Origin: JAJTHB01 sp033763775
GTDB lineage: Bacteria > Pseudomonadota > Alphaproteobacteria > Rickettsiales > SXRF01
Reading direction: 5' to 3'
Assembly (NCBI GenBank): GCA_033763775.1
Contig: JANRJW010000005.1
Coordinates: 62,001-126,000 of the forward strand
DNA length: 64,000 nt
The notes under the pieces are model-generated. The model did not search any database and was not told the origin of the DNA. It saw only the letters and a list, made by a program, of their open reading frames with translations. Every line of letters begins with the position of its first letter. Position 1 is the first letter of the stretch. Positions 57,654 through 64,000 of this stretch are shown piece by piece. The position numbers and the translations under genes were made by a program.

Positions 57654-57845
57654 TTATTTTGTCGGTTTGGTGGCGGCGGCAGGCGGGGGGGAGGGGCAGC
57701 GTGTGGAAAGCCCGCCGCCGAGTGTCAGGCGTGTAGAGCAGGAGGAGGCTGGCGCGGCGGCGCTGCTGGCCGCGCTATAGCTCTCCCAGTCCTTGTAGGG
57801 GCTGGTACAGCTGGCAAGCATCAGCACTAAAAGAAAATAGCGCAT
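57654..57845 (-). CDS. Small predicted lipoprotein
   Basis: A 63-residue frame starting MRYFLLVLMLASCTSPYKDW, with a short lipoprotein signal (Cys13). The remainder is Ser/Ala/Pro-rich with no motif. GGAT lies 8-11 nt before the ATG. It lies 59 nt upstream of aguB on the same strand. Size and low complexity keep confidence moderate. Confidence 0.5.
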   Translation of the reverse strand: MRYFLLVLMLASCTSPYKDWESYSAASSAAAPASSCSTRLTLGGGLSTRCPSPPPAAATKPTK

Positions 57846-57908
57846 GGCTTCATCCTACCACATATGCGCGGTGGGCGAAACCATAGGATGAAAAAGAAGG
57901 GGGCGGCG

Positions 57909-57935
57909 CCACCCGAAGCCGAAGGCGTAGGGTGG
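57909..57935. repeat. Short palindromic repeat (CCACCC...GGGTGG) abutting tRNA-Met
   Basis: A 27-nt relative of the element at 12517-12545, sharing CGAAGCC and GTAGG. Its right end is the encoded CCA of tRNA-Met (57933-57935), so the repeat directly joins the tRNA 3' end. Confidence 0.55.
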
Positions 57936-58007
57936 TGGCTCGAGAGGGATTTGAACCCCCGACCAAGGGATTATGATTCCCCTGCTCTACCGCTGAGCTA
58001 CCGAGCC
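57933..58007 (-). tRNA. tRNA with CAT anticodon (Met, or Ile2)
   Basis: A 75-nt cloverleaf on the minus strand with encoded CCA. Acceptor GGCTCGG pairs with TCGAGCC (one G-T pair), anticodon stem GGGGA/TCCCT with loop ATCATAA, and T-arm GGGTTCAAATCCC. A CAT anticodon can be elongator Met or lysidine-modified Ile2; the mixture of features does not decide. It is not an initiator, since position 1 pairs. Confidence 0.93.
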
Positions 58008-58075
58008 AAAAAGTCAGGGATTAGGGGATAGGCACTAGGGGGAGAAAAAGCAAGAAAAAAGTGCCATGGGCAATA

Positions 58076-58109
58076 AAAAACCCGTGGAACCATAGCCCCA
58101 CGGGTTTTT
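58076..58109 (-). terminator. Intrinsic terminator of the small secreted-protein gene
   Basis: Stem CCCGTGG/CCACGGG flanked by A5-6 on the left and T5 on the right, so it can work in both directions. For the minus strand it lies 26 nt after the stop at 58135. Confidence 0.8.
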
Positions 58110-58134
58110 GAATCCAAAAGATTCAGGGAAACGA

Positions 58135-58359
58135 TTAGTGTTTCGCTTCTTCTTTTTTGGCTTCGCCAGCAGCAGGAGCGGCTTTCGCAGCTTCTTCAGC
58201 TTTTTTGGCTTCTTCTTTTTTGCCTTCTTCTTTAGCAGCAGCAGGAGCAGCAGCTTCTTTAACTACTTTGTCAGCAGCTGGTTTAGCAGCTTCCGGAGAA
58301 GCGAAAGCAGGAGCAGCAACGAGGCCGAGAGCGGCAACGAGAGCGAGGGTCTTGTTCAT
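58135..58359 (-). CDS. Small secreted Ala/Lys/Glu-rich protein
   Basis: A 74-residue exported protein: MNKTLALVAALGLVAAPAFA is a clean signal peptide with AFA-S cleavage. The mature 54 residues are almost only Ala, Lys, Glu and Pro. ATG 58359 has AAGGAT 7 nt upstream; an 18-residue upstream extension is unsupported. It stands alone with its own terminator. The charged helical repeat could bind polyanions or cell-wall components, but no family is recognised. Confidence 0.75.
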   Translation of the reverse strand: MNKTLALVAALGLVAAPAFASPEAAKPAADKVVKEAAAPAAAKEEGKKEEAKKAEEAAKAAPAAGEAKKEEAKH

Positions 58360-58448
58360 GGGGTAATCCTTTGAAAAAGAGAAGTTAAACATTGTCTTCA
58401 TGATTAAAGACAAGGATGTTTTAGCAGCGCGCCGATGACGGTGCTATG

Positions 58449-58475
58449 GAAAAAACATTACATCTTTGTAATGTT
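58449..58475 (-). terminator. Intrinsic terminator of the HIT gene
   Basis: AACATTACA and TGTAATGTT form a 9-bp stem with a 4-nt loop, and on the minus strand a T-run follows. The stop codon of the HIT gene (58458-58460) lies inside the stem. Confidence 0.85.
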
Positions 58476-58886
58476 GAAAACTATCCTCAGCTGAGCCAGT
58501 TTTTCGCTGAGTTCAGACGCATGATACGGTGTTGCAGCGATGCCTGAATTCCACACAGGGTTTGGCCACGCCGCATCAGTTTTATAGCGCGCGATGATAT
58601 GGATATGTAGCTGCGGCACCATGTTGCCCAGCGCCGCGATATTCATTTTATCGGCGCGGGTTTCGCTGGCGAAAGCTTCGCTGACCAAACGCACTTCCGC
58701 CATCACCGCCGTGTAATCCTCCGCGCTGAGGTCAAACAGCTCGCGAAGCCCATCTTTTCGCGGCACCAGAATCACCCATGGAAAGCTGGAGTTGTTCATC
58801 AGCAGCAGGCGGCAGGCTGGTAGGTCGCCAATGAGGTGGGTGTCGGCGGCAAGCTGAGGGTGAAGGCTGAATGTCATTACTACCAT
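58458..58886 (-). CDS. HIT family protein (histidine-triad-type hydrolase)
   Basis: A 142-residue HIT-fold protein of the branch common in proteobacteria, with a short MNNSSFPWVILVPRK and GNMVPQLHIHIIARY. The QLHIHIIAR core carries two of the usual His-x-His-x-His positions; the third position is occupied by Ile-Ile-Ala, as in this divergent branch, so hydrolase activity is likely but not certain. The start is ATG 58886 or 58877. It lies 31 nt downstream of purB and has a strong terminator. Confidence 0.85.
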   Translation of the reverse strand: MVVMTFSLHPQLAADTHLIGDLPACRLLLMNNSSFPWVILVPRKDGLRELFDLSAEDYTAVMAEVRLVSEAFASETRADKMNIAALGNMVPQLHIHIIARYKTDAAWPNPVWNSGIAATPYHASELSEKLAQLRIVFNITKM

Positions 58887-58895
58887 GGTGGTTCA

Positions 58896-58917
58896 GGATC
58901 CCCGCTTTCGCGGGGAT
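58896..58917. repeat. Hairpin ATCCCCGC-TTTC-GCGGGGAT after purB
   Basis: A perfect 8-bp stem directly after the purB stop, of the common ATCCCCGC...GCGGGGAT intergenic palindrome type. It precedes the HIT start by 10 nt and probably shapes the 3' end or processing of purB mRNA. Confidence 0.6.
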
Positions 58918-60210
58918 TTAAGAAAAAACCCGCTTGAAAATCGTGTCCACATGTTTGGTGTGGTAGCCAAGGTCAAAGAGTTTGGCCAGTTCAGCGGGCT
59001 TAATGCGTGCGGTGACATCGGCATCGCTTGATAGCTCGGTGAGGAAGTCTTTGCCGAAATCCCATACTTTCATGGCGTTTCGCTGCACCAGTGTGTAGGC
59101 GTCTTCGCGCGAGACCCCGGCCTGCGTCAGCGCCAGCAGCACACGCTGCGAAAAGACAAGGCCGCCCAGCATGTTCATGTTCTCGGCCATTTGATCGGGA
59201 TAGACCACCAGCTGGTCGATGATGTTCGTCAGGCGGTTCAGTGCAAAATCAAGCGTCACTGTCGCATCCGGTGCAATCATCCGCTCCACCGAAGAATGCG
59301 AAATATCGCGCTCATGCCACAGCGCGACGTTTTCCATCGCTGGCAGCGCGTAGCCACGCACCAGCCGGGCAAGGCCGGTGATATTTTCAGAAAGCACCGG
59401 GTTGCGCTTGTGCGGCATGGCCGAAGAGCCTTTCTGTCCCGGCGAGAAATATTCCTCAGCTTCGAGCACTTCGGTGCGCTGCAGGTGGCGAATTTCCGTG
59501 GCAAGCCGCTCCATACTGCTGGCGATCACCCCCAGTGTTGCAAAATACATCGCATGGCGATCCCGCGGGATGACCTGCGTTGACACAGGCTCAATCGTAA
59601 GCCCCATTTTCTCCGCGACATATTGTTCCACAAACGGATCGATATTGGCAAAGGTGCCCACAGCGCCGGAAATCGCACAGGTGGCAATTTCCTTTCGCGC
59701 GGCAATCAGGCGATCTTTGCAGCGCGAAAACTCGGCGTAGTAGGTGGCGAGCTTCAAACCAAACGTCACCGGCTCGGCGTGGATACCATGGCTGCGGCCA
59801 ACGCAGACCGTATCTTTGTGCTCATAGGCGCGGCGCTTGATGGCGCTAAGCAGCGCATCCATATCAGCAAGCAGAATATCGGTGGCGCGAACCAGCTGCA
59901 CGGAAAGGCAGGTATCCAGCACATCAGAGCTGGTCATGCCCTGATGCAGGAAGCGCGCCTCCGCGCCGACATGCTCCGCCACATTGGTGAGAAACGCGAT
60001 GACGTCATGCTTAGTGACGCGCTCGATTTCATGCACGCGCTGCGCGTCAAAACGCCCTTTTTTCCAGATGGTTTCGGCCGCTTCCTTAGGAATCACCCCC
60101 AGCTTTGCCAGCGCGTCACAGGCGTGGGCTTCAATTTCAAACCAGATGCGAAAACGTGTGTCATCGCTCCAGATGGCGGTCATGTCGGGTCGTGAGTAGC
60201 GTGGGATCAT
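58918..60210 (-). CDS. purB: Adenylosuccinate lyase
   Basis: A 430-residue fumarase/aspartase-superfamily enzyme acting at two steps of purine synthesis (SAICAR and adenylosuccinate cleavage). Motifs are HDVIAFLTNVAEHVG, the SSDVLDTCLSVQL loop, and the signature KGSSAMPHKRNPVLSENITG. The start MIPRYSRPDMTAIWSDD is typical. It lies downstream of the AlkA-like gene (9-nt gap). Confidence 0.96.
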   Translation of the reverse strand: MIPRYSRPDMTAIWSDDTRFRIWFEIEAHACDALAKLGVIPKEAAETIWKKGRFDAQRVHEIERVTKHDVIAFLTNVAEHVGAEARFLHQGMTSSDVLDTCLSVQLVRATDILLADMDALLSAIKRRAYEHKDTVCVGRSHGIHAEPVTFGLKLATYYAEFSRCKDRLIAARKEIATCAISGAVGTFANIDPFVEQYVAEKMGLTIEPVSTQVIPRDRHAMYFATLGVIASSMERLATEIRHLQRTEVLEAEEYFSPGQKGSSAMPHKRNPVLSENITGLARLVRGYALPAMENVALWHERDISHSSVERMIAPDATVTLDFALNRLTNIIDQLVVYPDQMAENMNMLGGLVFSQRVLLALTQAGVSREDAYTLVQRNAMKVWDFGKDFLTELSSDADVTARIKPAELAKLFDLGYHTKHVDTIFKRVFS

Positions 60211-60219
60211 GCCACTCTT

Positions 60220-60837
60220 CTAATAGGCAACAGGCACTGGGTCAAGCGCTCGCCATAAATACCATGTCGCAACCGAGCGATATGGCCGCCAGCGCTCGCC
60301 GTAAGCCAGCAGCGGTTTGGGAGTCAGGCGCTGGCCATCGTGATAATGCAGTGCTACGGCTTTCTGCAGGCCAATATCCAGCACCGGAAACACATCCGGC
60401 CGTCCCAGAGCGAAAATCAGGAACATTTCTGCGCTCCAGCGGCCAATGCCTTTGATGGTGGTGAGCTCATCGATAATCGCCTCATCCTCCATCTCAGGCC
60501 AGCGCGCAATCAGCTTTTTGTTCGCCACGAAATGCTCCGCCAGCGCGTGCATGTAGGCGGCTTTGCTTGCTGAGAATCCGCAGGCGCGCATGGCCGGCAC
60601 ATCGAGTTTCAGCACGCTGGCCGGCGTCATTTTTCCGGCCGTTTTTTCAAAGCGCGCCCAGATGCTGTCGGCGGCCTTCACCGAAATCTGCTGTCCGGCA
60701 ATCGAACGGGCGAGAGTGTAAAACGCATCGCCGCGAATCGAGAGCGCTTCGCCATCATAGCTCGCGATGATTTTTTTTAGCGTCGGATCGCTTTTAGAAA
60801 GATACTTTTTTGCTTTAGGCCAGTAATCCGGGGTCAT
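60220..60837 (-). CDS. AlkA-like DNA-3-methyladenine glycosylase
   Basis: A 205-residue helix-hairpin-helix base-excision glycosylase. GQQISVKAADSIWARF, then the HhH-GPD core LTTIKGIGRWSAEMFLIFAL with the catalytic Asp in RPDVFPVLDIG, are all present. It lacks the N-terminal AlkA domain, matching the short MagII/AlkA-like group common in alphaproteobacteria. It removes alkylated purines. It sits between the dispersed repeat (60843-60910) and purB. Confidence 0.9.
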   Translation of the reverse strand: MTPDYWPKAKKYLSKSDPTLKKIIASYDGEALSIRGDAFYTLARSIAGQQISVKAADSIWARFEKTAGKMTPASVLKLDVPAMRACGFSASKAAYMHALAEHFVANKKLIARWPEMEDEAIIDELTTIKGIGRWSAEMFLIFALGRPDVFPVLDIGLQKAVALHYHDGQRLTPKPLLAYGERWRPYRSVATWYLWRALDPVPVAY

Positions 60838-60842
60838 GATTA

Positions 60843-60910
60843 TGTCATCCTGAGCGCAGCGAAGCGTAGCCGAAGGATCTTAAGATGCCTCGGCTTTGCT
60901 CGGCATGACA
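60843..60910. repeat. Dispersed palindromic repeat, copy 2
   Basis: Second copy of the element at 2485-2551: ends TGTCAT/ATGACA, interior CTGAGCG...CGAAGGATCTTAAGATGCC...GCTCGG. It lies between the pheT stop and the AlkA-like start; its end reaches the last base of the gap. Confidence 0.78.
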
Positions 60911-63295
60911 TCATTGTCTGAGCACGCCGCCAAACTTGCCAGCGGCCTGCAAAATCTGGCGCGAGGCGGCGGCGATATCTTCCTCGGTCAGCGTGCGCTC
61001 AAACGATTGCAGCGTCACGCGGATGGCGACCGATTTTTTGCCGCTATCCACCCCTTTGCCGCTATACACATCAAACAGCTGCACCTCAGTGATGAGCTGC
61101 TTATCCGCGGCGCGGATGGTTTTTTCAATGTCCGCCGCAGGAAGTTTCTGATCCACGATGAAGGCAAAGTCGCGCTCCACGGCTGGGAAGTCCGAACGTT
61201 TCAACGCGGGTTTCATTTTGCCTTTTGCGCGCGGTTCGAAAATCGCGCCAAGGAAAATTTCAAAAGCAACCGCTGGTTCATTGATGTCATGCGCGCTGAG
61301 CAGCCCCGGGTGCAGCTCGCCAAAATAGCCGAGAATGATTTTACCGCCGAGTGTCAGCGCGCCGCTACGGCCGGGATGGTACCATACGGGGGCGCTCGTG
61401 GTGATATCGGCCTTCATCACGCCGAGCTGCGACAGCACAAACAGTGCCTCGCGCTTGGCGTCATAGGCGGATAGCAGCTCACGCTTTTCCTGAAACTGCG
61501 CGCCATACACATAATGTTTGCTGCGGCCGGTGCGCAGCGCGCCGAGCACCATCTGCTGACCTTTTTCGCCAACATCATGAAATGTCAGCCCAAGCTCGGC
61601 GAGCGCAAGATCGCTCTGGCCGCGGCTGATATTGCTGCGGGCGCTGGCAAGCAGGCCGGGCAGCAGGCTGGGGCGCATCACGCTTAAATCGGCAGAGATC
61701 GGGTTTTGCAGCACCAGCTGGGGCTTCTGGTCGCCAAAATCCTTCGCCTGTTTTTCAGAAATGAAGGAGTAATGACAAGTTTCATCATAGCCAAGCACAA
61801 CCGCCGCCCGGCGCGCTGCAAGCACGCGCAGCTGTGCGGGGGTTCGTGCTGCGCTGGTGTTGAAGCCGGCAGCGGGCAGGGGGCTTGCCGGAATGTGATC
61901 ATAGCCGTGGATGCGCAGTATCTCTTCGACCAGATCTGCCTCGCCTTCCACATCCGCGCGCCAGCTGGGCGGGACGACGGATGACGGATGGCGGATGACG
62001 GTAAAACCAAGCTTTTCTAAAACACCATAACTGGTTTCTGCTGAAATATCGACGCCGCCGAGGGTTTTTACGCGCTCGGGGGTGAAGGCAATGGTGCGCT
62101 GCCAATCCGGCGTTTTACCCGCCATAACCGGCTGTGAGGCCACGCCGCCGCACAGCGACTGAATCATCGCCGCTGCGCGCCTTGCGCCTTCTTCAAGAAA
62201 CGCCACATCCAGCCCGCGCTCAAAACGATAGCGTGCATCGGATTCAATCTGCAGCGCGCGGCCACTCGCGGCCACATGTGCCGGATCAAACAGCGCCACT
62301 TCAAGCAGCACGTTCTGGGTGCTGAGGTCGCAGCCGGTGGCCATGCCGCCGATGATGCCGCCGAGCGCCACGGCGCCGGAGCTATCAGCAATCACGCACA
62401 TGCCACTCTCAAGCTCGTAGTGCTTGTCATTCAGCGCATGCAGCGGCTCGCCGGCACTCGCGCCGCGCACGGTAAGAGGCCCTTTCAGCTTATCCGCATC
62501 ATACACATGCAGCGGGCGGCCAAGGTCGAAGGTGAAATAGTTGGTGATATCCACCAGCGCCGAAATCGGCTTCTGGCCGATGGCTTCCAGGCGCTGCGCC
62601 AGCCACTTCGGGGAAGGGGCATTTTTCACACCGCGGATAGTGATACCGATAAATTGCTGGCAGCTCGCGGTTTCAATGGTAATGCCGATGGGGGATTCAC
62701 TGCTGGCTTCCACGCTACTGATGGGGGCGAGTGGTTTGAGCGTGCCCAGCCCGGCTGCCGCTAAATCGCGGGCAATGCCGCGAACACCAAGGCAGTCCGC
62801 ACGGTTGGGGGTGATGGCGATATCAATCACCGGGTCAGAAAGCCCCAGCACCTCAGCAATCGGGGTGCCTATGTTGCTTTCCGGCAGCTCGATGATGCCC
62901 TGCGAATCACCGCCGAGTTGCAGTTCATCCGCCGAGCACAGCATGCCGTTTGATTCCACGCCGCGGATGCTTGTTTTTTTGATAACAAATCCATCACGGG
63001 GAATCAGCGCACCTTCCTTAGCCAGCGCCACATAGATGCCGGCGCGGGCATTGGGCGCGCCGCAGACAATCTGCAATTCTCCGGCGTCCGACGCCACTTT
63101 GCACACGCGCAGCTTATCTGCCTGCGGGTGTTTTTCGGCGGCAATAATTTGTGCCACCGTGAACGACTTCAGGCTTTCGCTTCGATCGATAATCTGCTCC
63201 ACCTCAAGTCCGATGGCGGTCAGCTTCTGTGCAATCTCACTGATGGATGCCGTGGTTTCCAGATGGTCTTTAAGCCAGCTTAAAGTGAATTTCAT
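60911..63295 (-). CDS. pheT: Phenylalanine--tRNA ligase beta subunit
   Basis: A 794-residue PheT. Domains in order are the N-terminal EMAP-type tRNA-binding region (IIAAEKHPQADKLRVCKV), B3/B4 (editing), B5, the catalytic-like core and the C-terminal FDX-ACB domain (about 700-794, SDFPAVERDFAFIVD). In B5 the segment TVIRHPSSVV before PPSWRADVEGEADLVEEI is encoded by a heptanucleotide array. Start overlaps the pheS stop by 4 nt. Length is usual. Confidence 0.96.
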   Translation of the reverse strand: MKFTLSWLKDHLETTASISEIAQKLTAIGLEVEQIIDRSESLKSFTVAQIIAAEKHPQADKLRVCKVASDAGELQIVCGAPNARAGIYVALAKEGALIPRDGFVIKKTSIRGVESNGMLCSADELQLGGDSQGIIELPESNIGTPIAEVLGLSDPVIDIAITPNRADCLGVRGIARDLAAAGLGTLKPLAPISSVEASSESPIGITIETASCQQFIGITIRGVKNAPSPKWLAQRLEAIGQKPISALVDITNYFTFDLGRPLHVYDADKLKGPLTVRGASAGEPLHALNDKHYELESGMCVIADSSGAVALGGIIGGMATGCDLSTQNVLLEVALFDPAHVAASGRALQIESDARYRFERGLDVAFLEEGARRAAAMIQSLCGGVASQPVMAGKTPDWQRTIAFTPERVKTLGGVDISAETSYGVLEKLGFTVIRHPSSVVPPSWRADVEGEADLVEEILRIHGYDHIPASPLPAAGFNTSAARTPAQLRVLAARRAAVVLGYDETCHYSFISEKQAKDFGDQKPQLVLQNPISADLSVMRPSLLPGLLASARSNISRGQSDLALAELGLTFHDVGEKGQQMVLGALRTGRSKHYVYGAQFQEKRELLSAYDAKREALFVLSQLGVMKADITTSAPVWYHPGRSGALTLGGKIILGYFGELHPGLLSAHDINEPAVAFEIFLGAIFEPRAKGKMKPALKRSDFPAVERDFAFIVDQKLPAADIEKTIRAADKQLITEVQLFDVYSGKGVDSGKKSVAIRVTLQSFERTLTEEDIAAASRQILQAAGKFGGVLRQ
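61972..61999 (-). repeat. Heptanucleotide array inside pheT
   Basis: Four units GGACGAC, GGATGAC, GGATGGC, GGATGAC on the plus strand; the coding strand reads VIRHPSSV in a variable loop of domain B5. Same unit as in bioF and aguA. Confidence 0.85.
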
Positions 63296-64000
63296 AAGCC
63301 AAACCCGTAATGTTTCAGCCAGCGCGCATCGCTTTCAAAGAAGGTACGCAGGTCAGGAATGCCATATTTAAGCATGGCGAGGCGCTCCACCCCCATGCCA
63401 AACGCGAACCCCTGCCACTCATCGGGATTAATGCCGCAGTTTTTGAGCACATTCGGGTGCACCATGCCGCAGCCAAGCACCTCAAGCCAGTCCGAGCCTT
63501 CACCGATCTTCAGCTCGCCCTGCGAGCGCTTGCAGCCAATATCCACTTCGGCGGAAGGCTCCGTGAAGGGGAAAAAGCTGGGGCGGAAACGCAGCGGCAC
63601 TTCATCCAGCTCGAAAAACGCTTTCAGGAAATCATGGATGCAGCCTTTGAGATGCCCCATATGCACATTTTTATCAATCATGCACACTTCGATCTGGTGA
63701 AACATCGGGGTGTGGGTGAGGTCGTAGTCGCAGCGATAGGTGCTGCCCGGAGCGATGAAGCGAAACGGTGGTTTGCCGCCCTTCATGGTTCTGATTTGAA
63801 TAGGCGAGGTGTGAGTGCGAAGCAGCTGGCCACCGCTTAAATAAAACGTGTCATGCATCTGCCGCGCCGGATGGCTGGCGGGAATATTGAGCGCATCAAA
63901 GTTGTGGTAATCATCCTCAATATCCGGCCCATCCGCGACATGAAACCCCATCTGCGCGAAAATGGCGGTGATCTCTTCCATCACGTAGCTCACGGGGTGG
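63292..64000 (-). CDS. pheS: Phenylalanine--tRNA ligase alpha subunit (5' end outside window)
   Basis: The C-terminal 235 residues of PheS; the gene enters from the right edge. Class II aaRS motifs are visible: HPARQMHDTFYL, the motif 2 strand RFIAPGSTYRCDYDLTHTPM, HQIEVCMID, and motif 3 GFAFGMGVERLAMLKYGIPD. The frame remains open through the edge (HPVSYV before EEITAIF), so an internal ATG is not the true start. It overlaps pheT by 4 nt. Confidence 0.95.
   Translation of the reverse strand, partial: HPVSYVMEEITAIFAQMGFHVADGPDIEDDYHNFDALNIPASHPARQMHDTFYLSGGQLLRTHTSPIQIRTMKGGKPPFRFIAPGSTYRCDYDLTHTPMFHQIEVCMIDKNVHMGHLKGCIHDFLKAFFELDEVPLRFRPSFFPFTEPSAEVDIGCKRSQGELKIGEGSDWLEVLGCGMVHPNVLKNCGINPDEWQGFAFGMGVERLAMLKYGIPDLRTFFESDARWLKHYGFGL

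Noticed and set aside
56671..57780. Long plus-strand frame opposite aguB
   Set aside because: It has no homology sense and lies wholly antisense to the clear aguB gene.

Overview
The window reads as a stretch of an alphaproteobacterial chromosome. Several features point that way. The blocks miaB-phoH-ybeY-corC-lnt-XRE-metK-trmB and tkt-gap-pgk-fba-thiE-efp have alphaproteobacterial gene order. There are families largely confined to that class (a TIGR02186-type protein next to a TauE exporter, a DUF1150 protein, a DUF4164-like coiled coil next to tkt). A SAM-II type riboswitch precedes metK. Genes are tightly packed and most same-strand neighbours overlap by 1 to 20 nt. No rRNA, CRISPR array, transposase or phage structural gene was seen. 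The closest genus cannot be named from sequence alone.

Layout. 1-7.8 kb (minus): transketolase, GAPDH, PGK, class I aldolase, thiamine phosphate synthase, EF-P, SuhB-like phosphatase and a partial secreted protein. 7.8-14.7 kb: a coiled-coil protein, tRNA-Ala, a PAS-type chemoreceptor, a voltage-gated cation channel, a TerC protein, then an AT-richer accessory patch with a five-repeat protein of unknown function and a tRNA-Pro whose 3' end is duplicated. 14.7-18.2 kb: dapA, smpB and two unknown proteins. 18.2-23.7 kb: a complete biotin locus, bioA-bioB divergent from bioF-bioH-bioC-bioD. 23.7-28.8 kb: RDD, Usp, TIGR02186, TauE, a lipoprotein, TsaB, a pterin dehydratase, and a zeta-like kinase with a 59-residue partner ORF. 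28.8-39.8 kb: miaB to trmB, metZ, MAPEG, queE-queC. 39.8-47.6 kb: a PUA/EVE-like membrane-tailed protein, DUF1150, lolA, ftsK, exoD, the SRP RNA, dnaX, ybaB, recR. 47.7-55.6 kb: a cell-envelope block with DprE2-like, DprE1-like and AftB-like genes, a hydrolase, a prepilin peptidase, a second GT-C enzyme and YihY. 55.6-64 kb: aguA-aguB (agmatine to putrescine), tRNA-Met, a HIT protein, purB, an AlkA-like glycosylase, pheT and partial pheS.

The most unusual aspect is the population of short repeats. Heptanucleotide tandem arrays sit inside bioF, aguA and pheT. Palindromic elements are inserted in frame in dnaX and trmB and at the start of lnt. Three hairpins built from 9-nt units surround dnaX, ybaB and recR. 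Other candidates for new biology are the five-repeat protein, the zeta-like kinase with its hidden small partner, the decaprenyl-phospho-arabinose-type cluster beside a prepilin peptidase, an EF-P with Asn at the loop tip, and a channel with a T-L-E-G-W-A-D filter.

All functions are assigned by reading motifs and recalled family features; no database search was run.
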